Source: Butyricimonas virosa | GTDB taxonomy: Bacteria; Bacteroidota; Bacteroidia; Bacteroidales; Marinifilaceae | Direction of reading: 5' to 3' | Length of the DNA: 64,000 nucleotides | Assembly: GCF_025148635.1 (NCBI RefSeq) | Contig: NZ_CP102269.1 | Location: 1,984,001-2,048,000, forward strand | Shown here: piece by piece, positions 34,781 through 44,091 of the stretch | How positions within the stretch are numbered: the first letter of the stretch is position 1 | How the letters are laid out: each line of letters begins with the position of its first letter | The notes under the pieces: model-generated | Databases searched by the model: none | Seen by the model: only the letters and a program-made list of their open reading frames with translations | What the model was told of the DNA's origin: nothing | Made by a program: the position numbers and the translations under genes

Positions 34781-37700
34781 TTAAAAATTAAGTGATAACC
34801 GCATGGAATAAGTTTGTTGTGGTGGAATGGAACGTGCCCCAAGGCTGATTTGTTCCGGGTCCCGTCCTTTGAGGGCTTTATCTTTGATAACAAAAAGGTT
34901 GGAAACAGAGAATCCGAGATTCAATGAATTTAGGAAGAGCCTTTTGCACCATTCTTCCGGGAATCTGTAATTCAAGGAGAGGTTCGTACAACGTAAGAAA
35001 CTACTGGATACTGTTCGTAAATCTGAATAATTATACATTTCCCATAAAGATGCTGCGATTGGATATTTCAGATCCTGCGGATATACTTTTGAGTAGGCAT
35101 CATTCCATTCTCCTATTCTCAAGGCGTCATCACTTAAACGGGGTATGTTCGTTCGATTTTCATCTCCGGGTTTACGCCATCTGTTCACGTATTCTGTACT
35201 CATATTTTGCTGAGGATAGGGAAGTGTTTGATTTGCCACGTAGAGATTATTTAGTCGAACCTTATGGCCTAGGTTAAAGGCGAATGTGGAGCTTAGAGAG
35301 AAACGTTTATACCGGAAGTCGGCAGAAAGACCACCGCTTAAGTCCGGTTCCCGGCTTCCCATAGCGACGAAAGCCCGAGCGTATGCCTCTTCGTAAGAGC
35401 TGATAATGAAATCACCTTTTTTATGACCATCCCCGTCTTCCAGATATTGTTCGTTGTAGTTTTTGAATGTCGGATAACCATTTGCATCCAATTTATCAAA
35501 TTGGTAGGAGTAGAACGTGTTTACCGGTTTGCCGTTGGTAATCACGCTTCCATTGACGTAATTTGTATAAGAAGTATTTTGCTCCTTATCAGCGTTGGTA
35601 ACTTTATTGTACACCTTGGATGTATTAAAGGATAGGCTTATTCCGTAGTCTTTGCGATTTAAAGGTTTAAGTCCGACGGATAATTCCCAACCTTTATTCC
35701 GGAGAGAACCTCGGTTGATGGCCACCCGGGATGCTCCGTTCGTGGAGGTGATTTCCTTGGTCACGATCATATTCTTTCCTGTCTTTTTATATCCTTCCAG
35801 AGTAACGTCAAGTAATCCTCTCAAGACAACTAGATTGATTCCCAAGTTGTAGGATTGTGTCTTTTCCCATTTTAAATGGTCATTGGGAACCTTGTATAGC
35901 GTGGATGAATACTCCTCCGAGATATTGTCCATACCTCCCATGGTCAGGATCATGTCGGGAACTTGTTCCTCGTTGACATTTCCTTGTATACCGAAAGAGC
36001 CCCGCACGGCCAGAACTTCCAGCCATTTTACGTTTTGAAGGAATAGTTCTTCGTGGGCGTTCCATCTCCCGGAGATGGACCATATCGGTAGAAAACGGGT
36101 GGAAATATCTTTCCCGAATTGATTTGAACCGTCAGCTCGGATGTTGAAATTGAAACTGTACCTATTGTCGAACGTGTAGGTAAAGGCTCCGTAAAAAGAG
36201 ACTTTGTTGTCTTTAGTGTCCGTGATAGCCGGATAGTTTTCGGCTACGGTATTTCTGTACTTGCTGTAGTTTTCCAGAACGATCTTGGCGAATTTATGTC
36301 CCCGTTCCCGAAGATACCCGTAATTTGTTTCCGTTTTACCGTCCATTTTCCTAGAGTTGATTTCTATTCCGGCAATGGCATTAATTTCATGTTTTTGGAA
36401 TGTTTGGAAGTAACTGAGGGAACTTGTTAACTGGTAGGACTGTCCCCGGTAATCTTTTTCATTCAAGATCCCGCCCATGGGAAGTTCCGTGTCCGTGTAA
36501 TAATTGGAGGCTAATTTTGCATCGGGTTCTTTGACACCGTATGCGAGCAACCGTTTGGATTGTGCGAACGTGGATTGTTCGTCCACCCATTCCTGTTCAT
36601 TTGTGTGAGTAGTGGTCAGGTTGAATTGGGTGTGCCAGTTGAACATGGAGAACAGTTTCCAGTCCAGGTGGAAATTCATGGACGTGTTGCTGGTCGTACT
36701 CTCGTAACCGGAATGATCCAGTTCGTGAAATATATTGAATTTAATATCTGGCGAGTAATAATCTTTTGCCGTGTTTTTCAACCCTTCTTTCGTGGTGTAA
36801 AAATAGTCACTTCCGTCCTCGTTGTAGGCGGGAATAGCCCGGGAAGTTTCGTATGCGTATTGGTATAAATCGACAGAACTATGCGTACGCTTGCTTTTCA
36901 CCCGGGCGGAAGAAACGTCTGCCCCTATTTTTAGATTGGGGTATAAATTGACATCCACTTTTGCCAAGGCGTTGTAGCGAGTGTATTTTTCCGGTTTTGC
37001 CACACCTTTTTGATCGTTGTACCCGGCTGATATGTAATAATTCACCCGATCGCTTCCCCCGGAAACGGATAGGTTATAACTTTGCGTGAACGAGGTGTGG
37101 AACAGTAGATCGTACCAATCCGTGTTCATTTCCTTTAGTTTTTTTACTTGTTGATTGAATTCCTGGTAGGTGATGCGACGCTCCCACAGGTCCCTTAACG
37201 CTCCTTCGTAACCGATTTCAGACGGGTCATATTTGTTGAAATGTAATGCTTTCTCCTGCATTTCTTCAGAGACCTCGATGCGGTCTTTCGAATTCATTTG
37301 TTTCATGATGGAATAGTTAGGGCGGGCAACGACGGAAAGATTCGTTGAGAAGTTCACCCTTGGCGGGCCGGATTGGCCTCTTTTGGTGGTGATCACGATT
37401 ACCCCGTTGGCGGCACGAACTCCGTAAAGAGCCGTGGCAGAGGCATCTTTTAAGATGTCGATCCGGTCAATGTCTTCCGGGTTCAGAAAGGAAATTGCGT
37501 TTCCGATCAGGTTGACATTATCCATGCTATTGATCTCTTCCGGGGTAAGTGGTATTGGGTCGGAAAGGATCACGCCATCAACCACCCACACGGGTTCCCG
37601 GCTTCCCGAGATAGAGGATGAGCCTCTAATTCTGATTTTTGGGGCTACTCCAGGTGTCCCCGACTGGTTGATGGCCTGTAATCCCGGGATTTTCCCCTGC

Positions 37701-38431
37701 AACATCTGGTCTATGGACGTGTTGATCGGGTCCAGCACGTCTGAACCTTTCACGCTCACCACGGCAGAAGTCAGTTTACGTTTTTCGATCACTTGGTAAC
37801 CTGTAACAACCACTTCTTCCAGTTCTTTTTTGCTTGATTTGAGCGTGATTGTGACCGTTTTTTGTCCGATATAGGGTAACGTGACGGATTCCATTCCGAT
37901 AAAAGAGAAAATAAGGGTGTCCTTTTCCTGTAATTTGATAGAAAATTCTCCTTTCGTGTTCGTGGTTACTCCATTGCTTGATCCCTTCACGAGGACGGTT
38001 ACTCCCGGCAGGGGTTGTTTGTTTTCATCAAAAACCAGTCCGGTTAAGATATTTTTCTCGGGTTCTGCCATTTTGGGGGTAATCACGATGATGTCATTCT
38101 GGAAAGTGTACGAGAATCCCGTGGGACGCAGTATTTCTTCCATGACTTCCTGAACACTTTTATTTCTGACGGAAATGGTGATTTCCCCGATCTGTTCACC
38201 TTGATTGGTGTTAAAGATGAAACAATAACCTGTTTGTTTTTGAATCTCAGCGAAAAATTCCTTGCTTGTAGCGTTCTTGAAGTCCAGCGTGACTTTTTTC
38301 TGCTGCGAGTAGCCGGAGGCTGACAACCCGAGGTTAAAAACCAGAAGAATGAATGTGCAAATCTTCATAATTAGAATAATTTTACTTTTAGGACGCCCAT
38401 GTACATGAGGTCGAAATTCAAAAGTTTTCAT
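34781..38431 (-). CDS. SusC/RagA-family TonB-linked outer membrane protein with STN domain (second locus)
   Basis: A 1216-residue outer-membrane importer: basic pre-signal segment, signal peptide ending near SASGYSQ, STN domain (VTLDFKNATSKEFFAEIQ; ~45-115), carboxypeptidase-regulatory-like domain (GLVFDENKQPLPGVTVLVKG), TonB box/plug (EEVVVTGYQV; PVWVVDGVIL; KDASATALYGVRAANGVIVITTKRG), and a barrel ending in SMRLSLNF. It works with the following SusD; the STN domain should contact the FecR protein encoded upstream, which controls the ECF sigma factor in the same unit. The alternative start MKICTFI would remove 21 residues. Confidence 0.93.
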   Translation of the reverse strand: MKTFEFRPHVHGRPKSKIILIMKICTFILLVFNLGLSASGYSQQKKVTLDFKNATSKEFFAEIQKQTGYCFIFNTNQGEQIGEITISVRNKSVQEVMEEILRPTGFSYTFQNDIIVITPKMAEPEKNILTGLVFDENKQPLPGVTVLVKGSSNGVTTNTKGEFSIKLQEKDTLIFSFIGMESVTLPYIGQKTVTITLKSSKKELEEVVVTGYQVIEKRKLTSAVVSVKGSDVLDPINTSIDQMLQGKIPGLQAINQSGTPGVAPKIRIRGSSSISGSREPVWVVDGVILSDPIPLTPEEINSMDNVNLIGNAISFLNPEDIDRIDILKDASATALYGVRAANGVIVITTKRGQSGPPRVNFSTNLSVVARPNYSIMKQMNSKDRIEVSEEMQEKALHFNKYDPSEIGYEGALRDLWERRITYQEFNQQVKKLKEMNTDWYDLLFHTSFTQSYNLSVSGGSDRVNYYISAGYNDQKGVAKPEKYTRYNALAKVDVNLYPNLKIGADVSSARVKSKRTHSSVDLYQYAYETSRAIPAYNEDGSDYFYTTKEGLKNTAKDYYSPDIKFNIFHELDHSGYESTTSNTSMNFHLDWKLFSMFNWHTQFNLTTTHTNEQEWVDEQSTFAQSKRLLAYGVKEPDAKLASNYYTDTELPMGGILNEKDYRGQSYQLTSSLSYFQTFQKHEINAIAGIEINSRKMDGKTETNYGYLRERGHKFAKIVLENYSKYRNTVAENYPAITDTKDNKVSFYGAFTYTFDNRYSFNFNIRADGSNQFGKDISTRFLPIWSISGRWNAHEELFLQNVKWLEVLAVRGSFGIQGNVNEEQVPDMILTMGGMDNISEEYSSTLYKVPNDHLKWEKTQSYNLGINLVVLRGLLDVTLEGYKKTGKNMIVTKEITSTNGASRVAINRGSLRNKGWELSVGLKPLNRKDYGISLSFNTSKVYNKVTNADKEQNTSYTNYVNGSVITNGKPVNTFYSYQFDKLDANGYPTFKNYNEQYLEDGDGHKKGDFIISSYEEAYARAFVAMGSREPDLSGGLSADFRYKRFSLSSTFAFNLGHKVRLNNLYVANQTLPYPQQNMSTEYVNRWRKPGDENRTNIPRLSDDALRIGEWNDAYSKVYPQDLKYPIAASLWEMYNYSDLRTVSSSFLRCTNLSLNYRFPEEWCKRLFLNSLNLGFSVSNLFVIKDKALKGRDPEQISLGARSIPPQQTYSMRLSLNF

Positions 38432-38501
38432 AAATTTGTGGTTTAATTTATTTAGTATTAGAATAAATAAGATGTCCAGTCTGATTTATTCGTTGTTCTG
38501 T

Positions 38502-38534
38502 AAGGACGGATGATGGTGGAACATCTCCGTCCTT
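38502..38534 (-). terminator. Hairpin between fecR and susC of the second locus
   Basis: AAGGACGGA at 38502-38510 pairs perfectly with TCCGTCCTT at 38526-38534, a few bases after the fecR stop on the minus strand. It parallels the hairpin at 5801-5831 in the first locus and may reduce transcription from the regulatory genes into susC. Confidence 0.6.
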
Positions 38535-38538
38535 TGTT

Positions 38539-39714
38539 TTACCTGTTCGTGTACTCGTTTTTGTTTATAATAATTGTTCTTTCTTTTATATGAAATGTAG
38601 CGCTAACGGTGGATTCAATGGCATTTAAGATGACATCGATGTTGTCATATCGTTTCAAGTAACCCGTGAAGCAGACGTTCTTTACGGATTCATTTTGATA
38701 AAATAGTTCCACGTCATACCACAGGGCAAGCTTGTCTAGAATAGTTTCCAGACGTTCGTTGTCGAATAGGAATATACCTTCTGTCCAAGCCGTGTACGGG
38801 GTGGTATCGACATCCCGGATGGTGATATCCCCGTCAGTTTTTTGCACGATGGCTTGCTGGCTGGGTTTCAAGATATACTCTTGCGATGAATCTTGAACCT
38901 GGATTCCGACGGAGCCTTTGACTAGCGTAGTTTGTATTTGATTCTCAAGTAATGTGTTTATATTAAATGTGGTTCCGTACACTTTTACTTGGACGTCTTC
39001 AGCGATAACGAGAAAAGGTTTGTTCGTGTTTTTGCTTACTTCGAAATAAGCCTCTCCCGAAAGGAATATCTCTCGTTTGTCGGGAGCAAAATTCTTCGGG
39101 AATCTTAATTTGGAATTCGAATTCAGATGTACGAATGTTCCATCTGGTAAGGTGATTTTGAATTCCCCGCCACGGGGTGTTACTAGTTCATGATATTGTC
39201 TTTCTTTTTCTGTCGTGGAGTCTGAAATATATACGAGTTTGTCGCCTTGTAAAACTAAATCGATCCCTTCCGGTAGTGCGGGTAGTGCGTGATCCGGCGA
39301 TAAGTCAATCGTTTCCCCTTGGGACAGAATCAAAATTGCTTTGTTGTTTCCATGGGTGATAGGTGATTGCGAAATTTCACGGGTTGCTGGTTCTTGATTC
39401 ACGAGTAAATAAACAAGTCCCACGAGTACAGGAACGAGAAAAATAGCCGCATATTGGCTTAGACGGTAAATAGATTTTACTTTATGAGGTTGGGTATTCT
39501 TTTTGAATTTTGAAAATGCTCTTTCGGAATCGATGTGTTTTCGGGTTTCAAACTTTTGCATCCTCTTTTCGGGGGAGATAACCTGTTGAAAGAAGGAGCG
39601 ATTCTTTTTGTCTTTTTCCAGCCAAGCGGTTAACTCTTCTTGCTGTGTCTTGGAAATTTTATTTTCCATGTACAATACGATTAGCTCTATAATTTTGCGG
39701 TGCGTGTTATCCAT
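38539..39714 (-). CDS. FecR-family anti-sigma factor (second locus)
   Basis: A 391-residue membrane protein: cytoplasmic sigma-binding part (residues 1-85, IIELIVLYMENKISKTQQEEL), one membrane helix (~87-106, AAIFLVPVLVGLVYLLV), then the periplasmic FecR domain (VTPRGGEFKITLPDGTFVHLN; IFLSGEAYFEVSKN) and a DUF4974-like C-terminus (ERLETILDKLALWYDVEL). It should hold the ECF sigma factor encoded upstream inactive until SusC signals ligand binding. The order sigma-fecR-susC-susD is standard. Confidence 0.92.
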   Translation of the reverse strand: MDNTHRKIIELIVLYMENKISKTQQEELTAWLEKDKKNRSFFQQVISPEKRMQKFETRKHIDSERAFSKFKKNTQPHKVKSIYRLSQYAAIFLVPVLVGLVYLLVNQEPATREISQSPITHGNNKAILILSQGETIDLSPDHALPALPEGIDLVLQGDKLVYISDSTTEKERQYHELVTPRGGEFKITLPDGTFVHLNSNSKLRFPKNFAPDKREIFLSGEAYFEVSKNTNKPFLVIAEDVQVKVYGTTFNINTLLENQIQTTLVKGSVGIQVQDSSQEYILKPSQQAIVQKTDGDITIRDVDTTPYTAWTEGIFLFDNERLETILDKLALWYDVELFYQNESVKNVCFTGYLKRYDNIDVILNAIESTVSATFHIKERTIIINKNEYTNR

Positions 39715-39956
39715 GAGTATTCATTTTGTATAACAAACAACATGGGTTGTAAAAAGTACGACGCTAAAAATGAAAAAAATACTTTTCCTCTATTCTTCTT
39801 TATTCTTTCTCTATATTCTTACAACTTCCTTTACTGCTCTTCTATTGCTATTATAGTATTAGAACTATTTATTTCAAATTGAATGGCTCTTTTTATACTA
39901 GAGAGGGTGTGAAGGTATACTAGTGAAATGACAAGGAATTCCCGATATTGGTGTTT

Positions 39957-40505
39957 TTACATGAATAGTAAAAAGAAAAATAGCGGGTTCAGTCTTTCTT
40001 TTAAACGTTGAAATGCCTTCTGTTTTTGGCTTTTAACCGTTGAGAGGGAAATGCCGAGTTGAGAGGCAATTTCATTTTCTTTTTTCCCGGCTAAGTGTAA
40101 TTTGAATATTTCCTTACAGCGTTCCGGCAGTTGATCAATGACGTTGAAGAAAATACGGTAAATCTCTTCTTCCATGACTTGGAAAACTTCCGATTCGTCT
40201 GATATTGATTCTCCTTGCCGGTAATTAATGTAATTTAATTCTGCTTTTTGGTGTTTTAGGTGGTTGATCGAACGATTCCGGATGAATAAATAGATAAACG
40301 AATGAAATGCGGAGATAGAATCAAAATACGTGTCTTTTTCCCACAATAGGGTCATTAAATCCTGCACAATGTCTTCGGCAACTTCCTGTCTGACATAGTG
40401 CATGGCGTACATGACCAAAGATGCATAGTAATCTTTGAAGAGCATTTGGAAGGCTTCCTCTTTTTTTCGGTTTAGCGCTTTAATGAATTGCTCGTTCGTG
40501 TGCAT
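39957..40505 (-). CDS. RNA polymerase ECF sigma factor
   Basis: A 182-residue sigma-70 family protein with region 2 (EEAFQMLFKDYYASLVMYAMHYV, EDIVQDLMTLLWEKD) and region 4 (LPERCKEIFKLHLAGKKENEIA, LGISLSTVKSQKQKAFQRLK). Length and pattern fit the Bacteroidetes ECF group paired with FecR. It is expected to drive the susC-susD genes downstream. A gap of 242 bases separates it from fecR; no gene is seen there. The C-terminus ends in a hydrophobic FFFLLFM tail, slightly unusual. Confidence 0.93.
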   Translation of the reverse strand: MHTNEQFIKALNRKKEEAFQMLFKDYYASLVMYAMHYVRQEVAEDIVQDLMTLLWEKDTYFDSISAFHSFIYLFIRNRSINHLKHQKAELNYINYRQGESISDESEVFQVMEEEIYRIFFNVIDQLPERCKEIFKLHLAGKKENEIASQLGISLSTVKSQKQKAFQRLKERLNPLFFFLLFM

Positions 40506-40579
40506 GTGATGTAACGTTTAATTCTCTTCGCGTTAAAAATAGGAAATAAATAAAGAAATAACAAACTGGTGAACGAGAT

Positions 40580-40687
40580 GAAGGGACTGTCCCCAAAGTC
40601 TTATCTAGTATCTACAAACTACCCCTCCTGTGCTAGGGGGGTAGGGGTGGTAGTCGTTTAAAAATAGATTTTGGGGGTAGACCCTTC
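40580..40687. repeat. MITE-like imperfect inverted repeat element
   Basis: The ends at 40580-40600 and 40667-40687 are inverted copies matching at 17 of 21 positions (left starts GAAGGGACTGTCCCC). Inside lies a second GC-rich hairpin-like part (ACCCCTCCT...AGGGGGGTAGGGG). The 108-bp unit has no coding capacity and sits between the sigma factor and dipeptidase genes. It may be a non-autonomous element or a terminator-type repeat. Confidence 0.5.
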
Positions 40688-40699
40688 TCTTTATAACTT

Positions 40700-42331
40700 T
40701 TATCTCATTCTATTGTTCGTGTACTTTGTGATCAGCGTGTTCCGAAGTTGTACGTAGGTTTGCATGATAGTGTCGGCACATTCCTGCGTGTATTTGTTGA
40801 GTAATTCTGTTGCTTTCTTGGGATTTTTCTTTTGTAAGGCGATAAACTCTTTCTCGATCTCAGCGTTACGTCCGAAGAATGATCGTTCCATGGGAGCCCG
40901 TGCGGCGTCCAAATCCTTTTTTCCGTCCTGCCAGTTCAGGTAGAGTAAGTTATCGACAAAATCAATGGCCCAGCGAGCGGAATTGTCAGAGTATTCTTTG
41001 GGGTTATACGTGGAATAGACTTCCGGGATGCGGGTCACACCCGTGAAGATGGGCAGGTAAGGCGACGTGTAGGCGTTATCTTGGAAAACCCAGTATATTC
41101 CACCGATTTCCCGGGGAAGATCAGAGCGGAGCTGGGCAACCATGCCGTATTCCCCGTCAACCCGTGCTACTAGGCGTCTGCGAGTAGTCTTCATTAATTT
41201 TTGCGTTTCACTGGATGGGAAAGGGGTGGCCAGTTTACTTTTCACCATGTTCCCGTTCTTGTCCGGGTAATACCAAACGGCGTCATTCTCTTTGTCATAG
41301 ATGGTTCCCGAGAACGTGGAACGTTGGAAGTCCATGAAGTCTTTCACGGAAACTTTTTGCTCCGGTTTAAAGGAGAACGGGTACACGCTAAGCGGTTCCA
41401 CGTATTGGATATACTGGTTTAAGTTATCAAACGGGTTGTTGGTACGTCTGGACGGGAGCGGGTCGAGAGAGGGTGCGAACGTGTTGACAAATAACCAAAA
41501 ACGGTTTGTGGCCCATTCTCTGGGAGTCGGGGCATAAACATCCTGCCAAATGAAAGGTTTTCCGCTTGCCGGGGAATACCAACCGTTTTCAATGGCTACC
41601 TGCTGATAGTTGGAAGAGGCACGGAATTGTTCCGGTTTTGAAAGATCTATTTCTTTAATGATGCTCCAGTTGGGAATCATGGCGATTTCATCGTCCGGCA
41701 CTCGTTGAGCGGCCCAGATCACTCCCGGCTTACCACTTTCCGGGGTCCAGTTTTTACCGACACTGAAAAGTTCAAGAACCCATACTCCTTCCGGGTCTGC
41801 GATCGTGAGACATTCTGATTCCGGTCCGCAAGAGGGAAGGAACCCGTATTTTTCCATGAGCGAGGTGATGAGGGTGAGGGCCTCTTCTGCCGTTTTGCAA
41901 CGTTGTAAGGCAAAAATCATGGCTTGTTCCACGGTCATGATCTGTTTCCCTTCTCCTTTGTTTACTTGTAATTCGGGACGTTGGCTTGTGGTGCTTTCCC
42001 CGATACATAGCTGGTACTCGTTGATGTGAGAGTAAGCGGATTGGAAATATGTGTAGGTTTGCTCAACTTGCGGGATGTAGCCTAAGATTTCCCCGTTGTC
42101 ATCCAAGGGGAGGTCAACTCGCTGTATGCCGTAATACACGGGAGCCATACTTCCTTTGGGGAATTTTTGGCCCGCCACGACCCGGATACGACAATCCGCA
42201 CCAGCATCCGTGTGTGAATTTAAAACACTACCGTCAACCGTGGCTTTTTTGCCGGCCACGATGATCGTGCAGGCTTTTCCTGTCTGTAAAAAGAGGAAAG
42301 CTGCTGCTAGAAGTAAAAAAAAGGTTTTCAT
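40700..42331 (-). CDS. C69-family dipeptidase
   Basis: A 543-residue secreted peptidase of the C69 (PepD-like, Ntn-hydrolase) family. Residues 1-20 form a signal peptide and cleavage exposes Cys21, the expected N-terminal nucleophile (ACTIIVAGKKATVDGS; the family shows C-T..va.kkAt.DGs). Other family parts: CLTIADPEGVWVLEL and QFRASSNYQQVA. It should hydrolyse dipeptides in the periplasm. It stands alone between a repeat element and a 363-base non-coding gap, on the same strand as the SusCD locus but not obviously in its operon. Confidence 0.88.
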   Translation of the reverse strand: MKTFFLLLAAAFLFLQTGKACTIIVAGKKATVDGSVLNSHTDAGADCRIRVVAGQKFPKGSMAPVYYGIQRVDLPLDDNGEILGYIPQVEQTYTYFQSAYSHINEYQLCIGESTTSQRPELQVNKGEGKQIMTVEQAMIFALQRCKTAEEALTLITSLMEKYGFLPSCGPESECLTIADPEGVWVLELFSVGKNWTPESGKPGVIWAAQRVPDDEIAMIPNWSIIKEIDLSKPEQFRASSNYQQVAIENGWYSPASGKPFIWQDVYAPTPREWATNRFWLFVNTFAPSLDPLPSRRTNNPFDNLNQYIQYVEPLSVYPFSFKPEQKVSVKDFMDFQRSTFSGTIYDKENDAVWYYPDKNGNMVKSKLATPFPSSETQKLMKTTRRRLVARVDGEYGMVAQLRSDLPREIGGIYWVFQDNAYTSPYLPIFTGVTRIPEVYSTYNPKEYSDNSARWAIDFVDNLLYLNWQDGKKDLDAARAPMERSFFGRNAEIEKEFIALQKKNPKKATELLNKYTQECADTIMQTYVQLRNTLITKYTNNRMR

Positions 42332-42694
42332 GTGTAATATGATTTTTTTGTTTTATGATTTATCAGGGTGCAATGTTGCAATATTTATTTTAACAAAAAA
42401 ATTAAAAGCATGAAATAATACAAATTTTAGAGGTAGAGTACTTTATCTTTCTCGGCTGTTTCTTTTATGGCATCGATAATTGCAAATAGTTTACTGTATC
42501 ATTTTTGGAGTAAGGCTATTTTTTTGGTATATCTTCATAAAATTATTCTTCCTTGTCGATATCGCTATAAAAAGAGATGTTCTAATTGGGGGATTTTAAA
42601 ATCAGCATTTTTAAAATCAGAAATTTTGTCTTTTACGTTCTGAATTTTTTCTCCGAAGTCTTACATTTGGAGCGTGCGTGAGTATCCCGTGGCG
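42332..42694. other. Intergenic stretch with possible decayed coding sequence
   Basis: No intact gene. On the minus strand two short frames read like protein, YSKLFAIIDAIKETAEKDK at about 42430-42495 and, in another frame, DFGEKIQNVKDKISDFKNA near 42590-42650, but both are broken by stops and shifts. A direct repeat of TTTTAAAATCAG occurs around 42595-42625. I cannot assign a family. Confidence 0.35.
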
Positions 42695-43663
42695 TTAATT
42701 TGATTGAAAAGAACGTTCATGGAATGCACGTATGCGCTGTAAAACATTTTTTCTCAAATTCTGATTGTAAAGATTAAATTCTTCCACGTGTAAATTCCCT
42801 TTAGGTAAAAGTACTTCCACGCTGGGAATATAATATTTGTCTTCATCAATTCCTGTTACCACGATTGTATGGATGGAAGGGGCGATAGATGCGGTAAAAC
42901 CTTGATAAGAAACTCCGGGGCTAGCATCCGTTTTCCAGTTCAGTGGATTAATACACACGATGTTGTTTTTGAACAATGGAGAAATTGCTTCCGGTTTTGT
43001 CACGCTATTGAATCCGATGATCACCCCTACGTCCGTAGAGTCTTTAGCCATTCGTAGATAAGGATAACTGTCTAGTTCCTCTTGTGTGATTGTATACCCG
43101 ATGGCGTAAGATGCGACTAAGTGCTGGTAGATCTCCGGTGTTATCTCGTGTTTCAATAATTCGATCACGGCTTTTGCTCCTTGGCTGTGACCGGCAAGAA
43201 TGAAAGGACGTCCTTGATTGTAATTGTTCAAATAATAACGAAAGGCGGCTACCACATCTTTATAAGCCAATTGAAAACGTTTTTCGATGAGAGCAGTGTC
43301 CAAAGACAACCAGCTGTCCATCGAAATCTGACGGTAATAGGGAGAGAAAAAATTACAACTGTCCGACAAGACATTTTTGGCCAATCGAATAGACGGGTCT
43401 ACCATTTGACGCTGTTTTGTGTTGAATATGTCCATGTTATGTTGTATTTGCCCGAGGCTGTCGGTATAATCCCAAATGCAAGTAGGCACCACGTAAAAAA
43501 TATCGACCTTTTTGTTCATGCCCTCTTGATTGGCCTCGAACCAACACTTGCTATCCGAGTAATCCACCTCGTCATTCGTGAAATTCGAAGAAATTTTCCC
43601 GCAGGAGATAAATAAAAGCAAGGAGCAAAAAGCAAAAATATATTTCAAAACAGTCTTCCCCAT
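42695..43663 (-). CDS. DUF3089 alpha/beta-hydrolase-like lipoprotein
   Basis: A 322-residue lipoprotein (signal AFCSLLLFISC, Cys21). The body is of the DUF3089 type: KKVDIFYVVPTCIWD, a long helical part, then RPFILAGHSQGAKAV with the nucleophile elbow G-H-S-Q-G (Ser160). An alpha/beta-hydrolase fold acting as esterase or lipase in the envelope is likely; the substrate is unknown. A TAnnTTTG-type box lies upstream on the minus strand at 43692-43699. No link to neighbours is seen. Confidence 0.85.
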   Translation of the reverse strand: MGKTVLKYIFAFCSLLLFISCGKISSNFTNDEVDYSDSKCWFEANQEGMNKKVDIFYVVPTCIWDYTDSLGQIQHNMDIFNTKQRQMVDPSIRLAKNVLSDSCNFFSPYYRQISMDSWLSLDTALIEKRFQLAYKDVVAAFRYYLNNYNQGRPFILAGHSQGAKAVIELLKHEITPEIYQHLVASYAIGYTITQEELDSYPYLRMAKDSTDVGVIIGFNSVTKPEAISPLFKNNIVCINPLNWKTDASPGVSYQGFTASIAPSIHTIVVTGIDEDKYYIPSVEVLLPKGNLHVEEFNLYNQNLRKNVLQRIRAFHERSFQSN

Positions 43664-43691
43664 AATTTTATTTTTGATGTAAAATTTAAGG

Positions 43692-43699
43692 CAAAAATA
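43692..43699 (-). promoter_or_regulatory. Candidate -7 box for the DUF3089 gene
   Basis: TATTTTTG on the minus strand matches TAnnTTTG, 29 bases upstream of the start codon. No -33 box at the right distance, so only moderate support. Confidence 0.35.
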
Positions 43700-43853
43700 G
43701 GTATTTTCTTTATATGTTTTTGTGGAATAAACGTTTTATCTTGCCGTGGATTTACTTTTAAGTTTGTAAGTGAACTATTTCTAGGGTAATAGGGGAAAAC
43801 CCAATGAATAGCTGATGTACATTCGATGCATACAGGAATTAAAGACGTATCAA

Positions 43854-43915
43854 TTTCGAATCAAAGACGAATCAAAGACGTTCACGAGTGTCTTTGATTC
43901 GTCTTTGATTCGAAA
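43854..43915. repeat. Perfect 26-bp palindrome built from an 11-bp tandem repeat
   Basis: Arms 43854-43879 and 43890-43915 are exact reverse complements with a 10-base spacer. Each arm is itself two copies of CGAATCAAAGA, and a degenerate further copy lies at about 43838-43853. It sits in the 428-base gap between the divergent DUF3089 gene and rpsL, about 100 bases before the rpsL promoter. Either a dispersed repeat or a bidirectional hairpin. Confidence 0.85.
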
Positions 43916-44017
43916 GAGCAGGGAGGGAAAAATAGTTCTTTCATAGAATTTCATTGGTTTATTGTCGGCTAACCTTCTCACAGTCTTATACTTTTTTCAA
44001 AAAAAAAGATAGAAATG

Positions 44018-44049
44018 TTTGGTGGTGATGGATAAAGTTGCTACCTTTG
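44018..44049 (+). promoter_or_regulatory. Promoter of the rpsL (str) operon
   Basis: TTTG at 44018-44021 and TACCTTTG at 44042-44049 match the Bacteroidetes -33 (TTTG) and -7 (TAnnTTTG) boxes with a 20-base spacer. The predicted mRNA start is about 38 bases before the rpsL ATG. Confidence 0.8.
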
Positions 44050-44091
44050 CGAGCCAAATTGAATAAAAGTAACTAATTTAAAAGTACTTGT

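Noticed and set aside
42430..42660. Decayed minus-strand gene between dipeptidase and DUF3089 genes
   Set aside because: Two protein-like pieces in different frames are interrupted by stops and neither matches a family I can name; noted only in the intergenic entry.
43838..43915. CRISPR-like array
   Set aside because: The repeats are only 11 bp, directly adjacent and palindromically arranged without spacers; no cas genes are present.
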